DNA of 9,052 bases from Deltaproteobacteria bacterium (GTDB lineage: Bacteria > Desulfobacterota > Desulfofervidia > Desulfofervidales > DG-60): the NCBI GenBank assembly GCA_021163945.1, contig JAGGTC010000079.1, forward strand, positions 1-9,052, given 5' to 3'. The notes below the pieces were generated by a model. That model was not told the origin of the DNA. It was given only the letters and a program-made list of their open reading frames with translations, and searched no databases. This document shows, piece after piece, positions 7,064-9,052 of the stretch (the first letter of the stretch is position 1; each line of letters opens with the position of its first letter). A program made the translations under genes and the position numbers.

Positions 7064-7075
7064 ATGGCAAGGTAA
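7064..7075 (+). other. three-codon leader ORF (Met-Ala-Arg-stop) overlapping the permease start
   Basis: ATG GCA AGG TAA sits directly before the permease, and its stop shares a base with the permease start (TAATG at 7073-7077). GAGGA (7051-7055) lies 8 nt upstream of this mini-ORF, and a stronger GGAGG lies at 7043-7047. The permease ATG itself has only AAGG two bases away, too close to serve well. Reinitiation after the mini-ORF is a possible mechanism. Chance occurrence cannot be excluded. Confidence 0.3.
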
Positions 7076-8085
7076 TGGATGAAAGATCCATTCGCTGGCC
7101 CCTTTTTATTTTACTTTTTACTGGCATACTTTTAATAATAAGTGCCCTTTCCTTCTCTTTAGGCTCAAGTCATATCCCCCTTAGAAAGATTATTCCTTTA
7201 ATCTTAAAGGGTAAGGGGACCGTAGAGTACACCATCCTCTTTGATATCCGTCTCCCACGTATCCTCTTAGGCCTTGCTGTTGGGGGGGCATTGAGCATCT
7301 CTGGTGTTATCCTTCAGGCCATGTTCCGAAACCCCTTAGTTGAGCCCTATACACTGGGCATCTCTGGGGGGGCTGCTCTGTTTGTCTCTTTAAATATTGT
7401 CTTTAAATTAAATCAAAGATTTGGTTTTATATCCTTGCCGGTCTCAGGATTCTTAGGGGCAATTGTGGTTATCTTACTGGTCTATATCTTTAGTTTAAAA
7501 AGGGGGATTTTAAAGATACAAGGATTACTCCTTACAGGTGTAATGATAAGTTTTATCTCCTCCTCGCTTATTATGCTCATTATGGCCATCTCCCATGCAG
7601 AAGACCTCCATGGGATTGTGTTTTGGATTATGGGTTCCCTAGAAGAGCCTAAACCAGTGCTTGTAAAATTGATGCTCTTTGTATCCATTCTTGGCCTGAT
7701 TGTCTCCTATCTCTTTTGTTTTGACCTAAATGCCCTTTTATTGGGGGAAGAGGAGGCAATTCATTTGGGCATAAATGTAGAGAGGGCAAAAAGGTACCTT
7801 TTTATTATTGCCTCAGTCCTTACCGGTTTTAGTGTAGGCATAGCAGGCATCATTGGATTTGTAGGGCTTTTGGTCCCACACCTTATGCGTATGCTTGTAG
7901 GCAGTGACCACCGCATCTTGCTCATCAGTGCCTTTCTCTCTGGGGCAGGCTTTTTGATCTTATGCGATACATTGGCCAGGACTATTATTTCCCCATTAGA
8001 GTTGCCGGTGGGGGTAATCACAGGGATAATAGGAGGTGGGCTTTTTATCTATGCATTAACCAAAAGACAACCTTTGATCCATTAA
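7075..8085 (+). CDS. FecCD/BtuC-type ABC transporter permease
   Basis: This is a 336-residue inner-membrane permease of the FecCD family (PF01032-like), which imports iron-siderophore, haem or vitamin B12 complexes as a dimer. Typical blocks are DIRLPRILLGLAVGGAL, GVILQAMFRNPLVEPYTLGI and SGGAALF near the second and third helices. Also present are EEEAIHLGINVERAKR, which couples to the ATPase, and GFVGLLVPHLMRMLVGSDHR. Near the C-terminus ELPVGVITGIIGGGLFIYAL is also typical. About ten hydrophobic segments are seen. I prefer ATG 7075, which puts a short polar tail before the first helix as in relatives. An in-frame TTG at 7015 would add 20 polar residues and is a real alternative, because it lies only some 6 nt after the predicted transcription start. 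The ATPase gene begins one base after the stop. The sequence alone does not decide the substrate. Confidence 0.92.
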   Translation: MDERSIRWPLFILLFTGILLIISALSFSLGSSHIPLRKIIPLILKGKGTVEYTILFDIRLPRILLGLAVGGALSISGVILQAMFRNPLVEPYTLGISGGAALFVSLNIVFKLNQRFGFISLPVSGFLGAIVVILLVYIFSLKRGILKIQGLLLTGVMISFISSSLIMLIMAISHAEDLHGIVFWIMGSLEEPKPVLVKLMLFVSILGLIVSYLFCFDLNALLLGEEEAIHLGINVERAKRYLFIIASVLTGFSVGIAGIIGFVGLLVPHLMRMLVGSDHRILLISAFLSGAGFLILCDTLARTIISPLELPVGVITGIIGGGLFIYALTKRQPLIH

Positions 8086-8086
8086 T

Positions 8087-8887
8087 ATGCTTGAGGTAAA
8101 GGGGCTTACTTGTGGATATAATAAGAGATCTATCCTAAGGGATATTAATTTTAGGATAAAAAAAGGTAGTTTCTTTAGTGTAATAGGGCCTAATGGTGCA
8201 GGTAAGACCACACTGCTTCGGGCCATAAGCAAGGTAATTAGGCCAAGGAGTGGAAAAATCATTTTTGAAGGAAGGGATATTTGGCAGATGGGCTTTAAGG
8301 AATTGGCCAAAAAAGTGGCATTTGTCCCCCAGTTCCAATTGTCTTATGGGCTTGATATGACAGTAGAGGAGTTTGTCCTCTTAGGGAGGATCCCACATCG
8401 TAAGATATTTCAGCTCCTTGAGACAGAGCATGATAAGGCCATAGCCAGGGAGGCCATGTCCTTGACCAACATCTTAGATATAAAGGATAGGCCTATCTCA
8501 GAATTGAGTGGGGGTGAGATGCAGCTTGTTAACCTTGCTAGGGCACTTGCCCAAGAGCCAAAACTCCTCCTCTTAGATGAGCCTACTGCCCACTTAGACA
8601 TTGCTCATCAGATAGGGATTCTAGACCTCATAAAGAGACTAAATATCTCTTTTGGGCTTACAGTCATCATTGTCCTGCATGACCTTAACCTGGCAAGCCA
8701 ATATTGTGATGAGATAATTTTATTAAATAACGGTTGTCTATATAAAAAGGGACCTCCTGAAGAGATCTTGACTGTTGATGTCATCAAAAATGTCTACAAA
8801 ACAAAGGCCATCATAAAAGAAGACCCAATTTCCTCAAGACCCCATATATTCTTGATCCCCAATTGCCAAAAGGCAGATAAAGATTGA
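8087..8887 (+). CDS. ABC transporter ATP-binding protein, BtuD/FhuC/FepC type
   Basis: This 266-residue cytoplasmic ATPase powers the adjacent permease. All nucleotide-binding motifs are intact: Walker A GPNGAGKT (34-41), Q-loop Q82 (FVPQ), signature LSGGEMQ (140-146), Walker B LLLLDEP (160-166), D-loop AHLD (168-171) and switch H198 (VLHDLN). The segment LSYGLDMTVEEFVLLGRIPH (85-104) is characteristic of the iron-chelate/B12 importer subfamily. The stop of the permease and the ATG are separated by one base, and no ribosome site is seen, so translation is probably coupled. The short C-terminal tail (about 240-266) has no extra regulatory domain. No gene for a periplasmic binding protein is adjacent on the upstream side; the following gene is exported but of a different type. 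Confidence 0.94.
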   Translation: MLEVKGLTCGYNKRSILRDINFRIKKGSFFSVIGPNGAGKTTLLRAISKVIRPRSGKIIFEGRDIWQMGFKELAKKVAFVPQFQLSYGLDMTVEEFVLLGRIPHRKIFQLLETEHDKAIAREAMSLTNILDIKDRPISELSGGEMQLVNLARALAQEPKLLLLDEPTAHLDIAHQIGILDLIKRLNISFGLTVIIVLHDLNLASQYCDEIILLNNGCLYKKGPPEEILTVDVIKNVYKTKAIIKEDPISSRPHIFLIPNCQKADKD

Positions 8888-8912
8888 CAATTGTACTGAT
8901 CAATGCTATCCA
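8884..8912 (+). promoter_or_regulatory. candidate promoter overlapping the ATPase stop
   Basis: A perfect TTGACA (8884-8889) includes the stop codon of the ATPase gene. TATCCA (8907-8912) follows after 17 bp, a poor -10 match (3 of 6). The -10 ends 6 nt before ATG 8919. The downstream exported gene may thus have its own start of transcription in addition to read-through from the importer genes. Confidence 0.35.
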
Positions 8913-8918
8913 TTATAC

Positions 8919-9052
8919 ATGAAAAAAGTAGTTTTCTTGTGTATTGTAGCACTATTTTTCTTCTCTATACCAGTCTTATCACAAGTCTCTGAGGAAAAAA
9001 TCATTATCTCTGGAAAAGAAATAGCTGAAAGGCTTACAAGGCTTGAGGAAGG
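8919..9052 (+). CDS. exported protein of unknown function, 3' end cut by the window
   Basis: Only the first 44 residues are visible. They start with a clear Sec signal peptide: two lysines after Met, a hydrophobic core (VVFLCIVALFFFSIPV) and a likely signal peptidase I site after about S21 (VLS before QVS). There is no lipobox cysteine at the cleavage region; C8 lies within the core. The mature start (SEEKIIISGKEIAERLTRLEE) is charged and helical and may lead into a coiled coil. It does not resemble the start of a periplasmic siderophore or B12 binding protein, where a short strand and a nucleator region rich in glycine and proline are expected. The gene lies 31 nt after the importer ATPase, so a link to the importer is possible but unproven. 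No ribosome site is visible. Confidence 0.6.
   Translation, partial: MKKVVFLCIVALFFFSIPVLSQVSEEKIIISGKEIAERLTRLEE

Noticed and set aside
440..8601. Several opposite-strand and out-of-frame open frames of 60-130 codons inside the large genes
   Set aside because: They lie entirely within well-supported coding genes, lack family motifs and initiation signals, and have compositions expected of shadow frames.

Overview
The window looks like an ordinary chromosomal segment of an AT-rich, probably Gram-negative bacterium. The clearest hints are frequent AGG (Arg) and ATA (Ile) codons, long purine-rich coding runs, and a DHH-CBS-nucleotidyltransferase fusion. From memory, that fusion is typical of Desulfobacterota (former Deltaproteobacteria) and Aquificota-like lineages. 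A thermophilic or sulfate-reducing relative is plausible, but this is inference.

Left part (1-1120). A near-consensus sigma70-type promoter (TTGACA, 17 bp, TATAAA) and a strong GGAGG ribosome site precede a 64-residue, Lys/Glu-rich small protein. Its stop overlaps the start of a ClpP-fold serine protease gene of the SDH/SppA-like family. That protease gene is a pseudogene. It has at least three reading-frame breaks and has lost the central block that should carry the catalytic serine.

Middle part (1191-5650). Three plus-strand genes are probably co-transcribed: a YdjM-type membrane metal-dependent hydrolase, a complete XerD-like tyrosine recombinase, and an 884-residue DHH-DHHA1-CBS-CBS-tRNA nucleotidyltransferase, most likely an A-adding enzyme. 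The last two overlap by 29 nt. A 12-TM UMF1/Atg22-like MFS transporter (5652-6920, minus strand) converges on them with one base between the stops.

Right part (6921-9052). A 154-nt divergent region separates the MFS gene from a FecCD/BtuC-type permease and its BtuD/FhuC-type ATPase. Together these form a metal-chelate (siderophore, haem or cobalamin) importer. No substrate-binding protein is present. The next gene, cut by the window end, starts with a clear signal peptide but does not look like a binding protein.

No RNA gene, CRISPR array, insertion sequence or intact mobile element was found. I do not see a convincing new biological system. The items most worth checking are the small-protein/protease pair with its decayed protease, a recurrent -10-like hexamer placed exactly 6 nt upstream of starts that lack a ribosome site (possible leaderless transcripts), and a three-codon ORF that ends in a TAATG overlap with the permease start.
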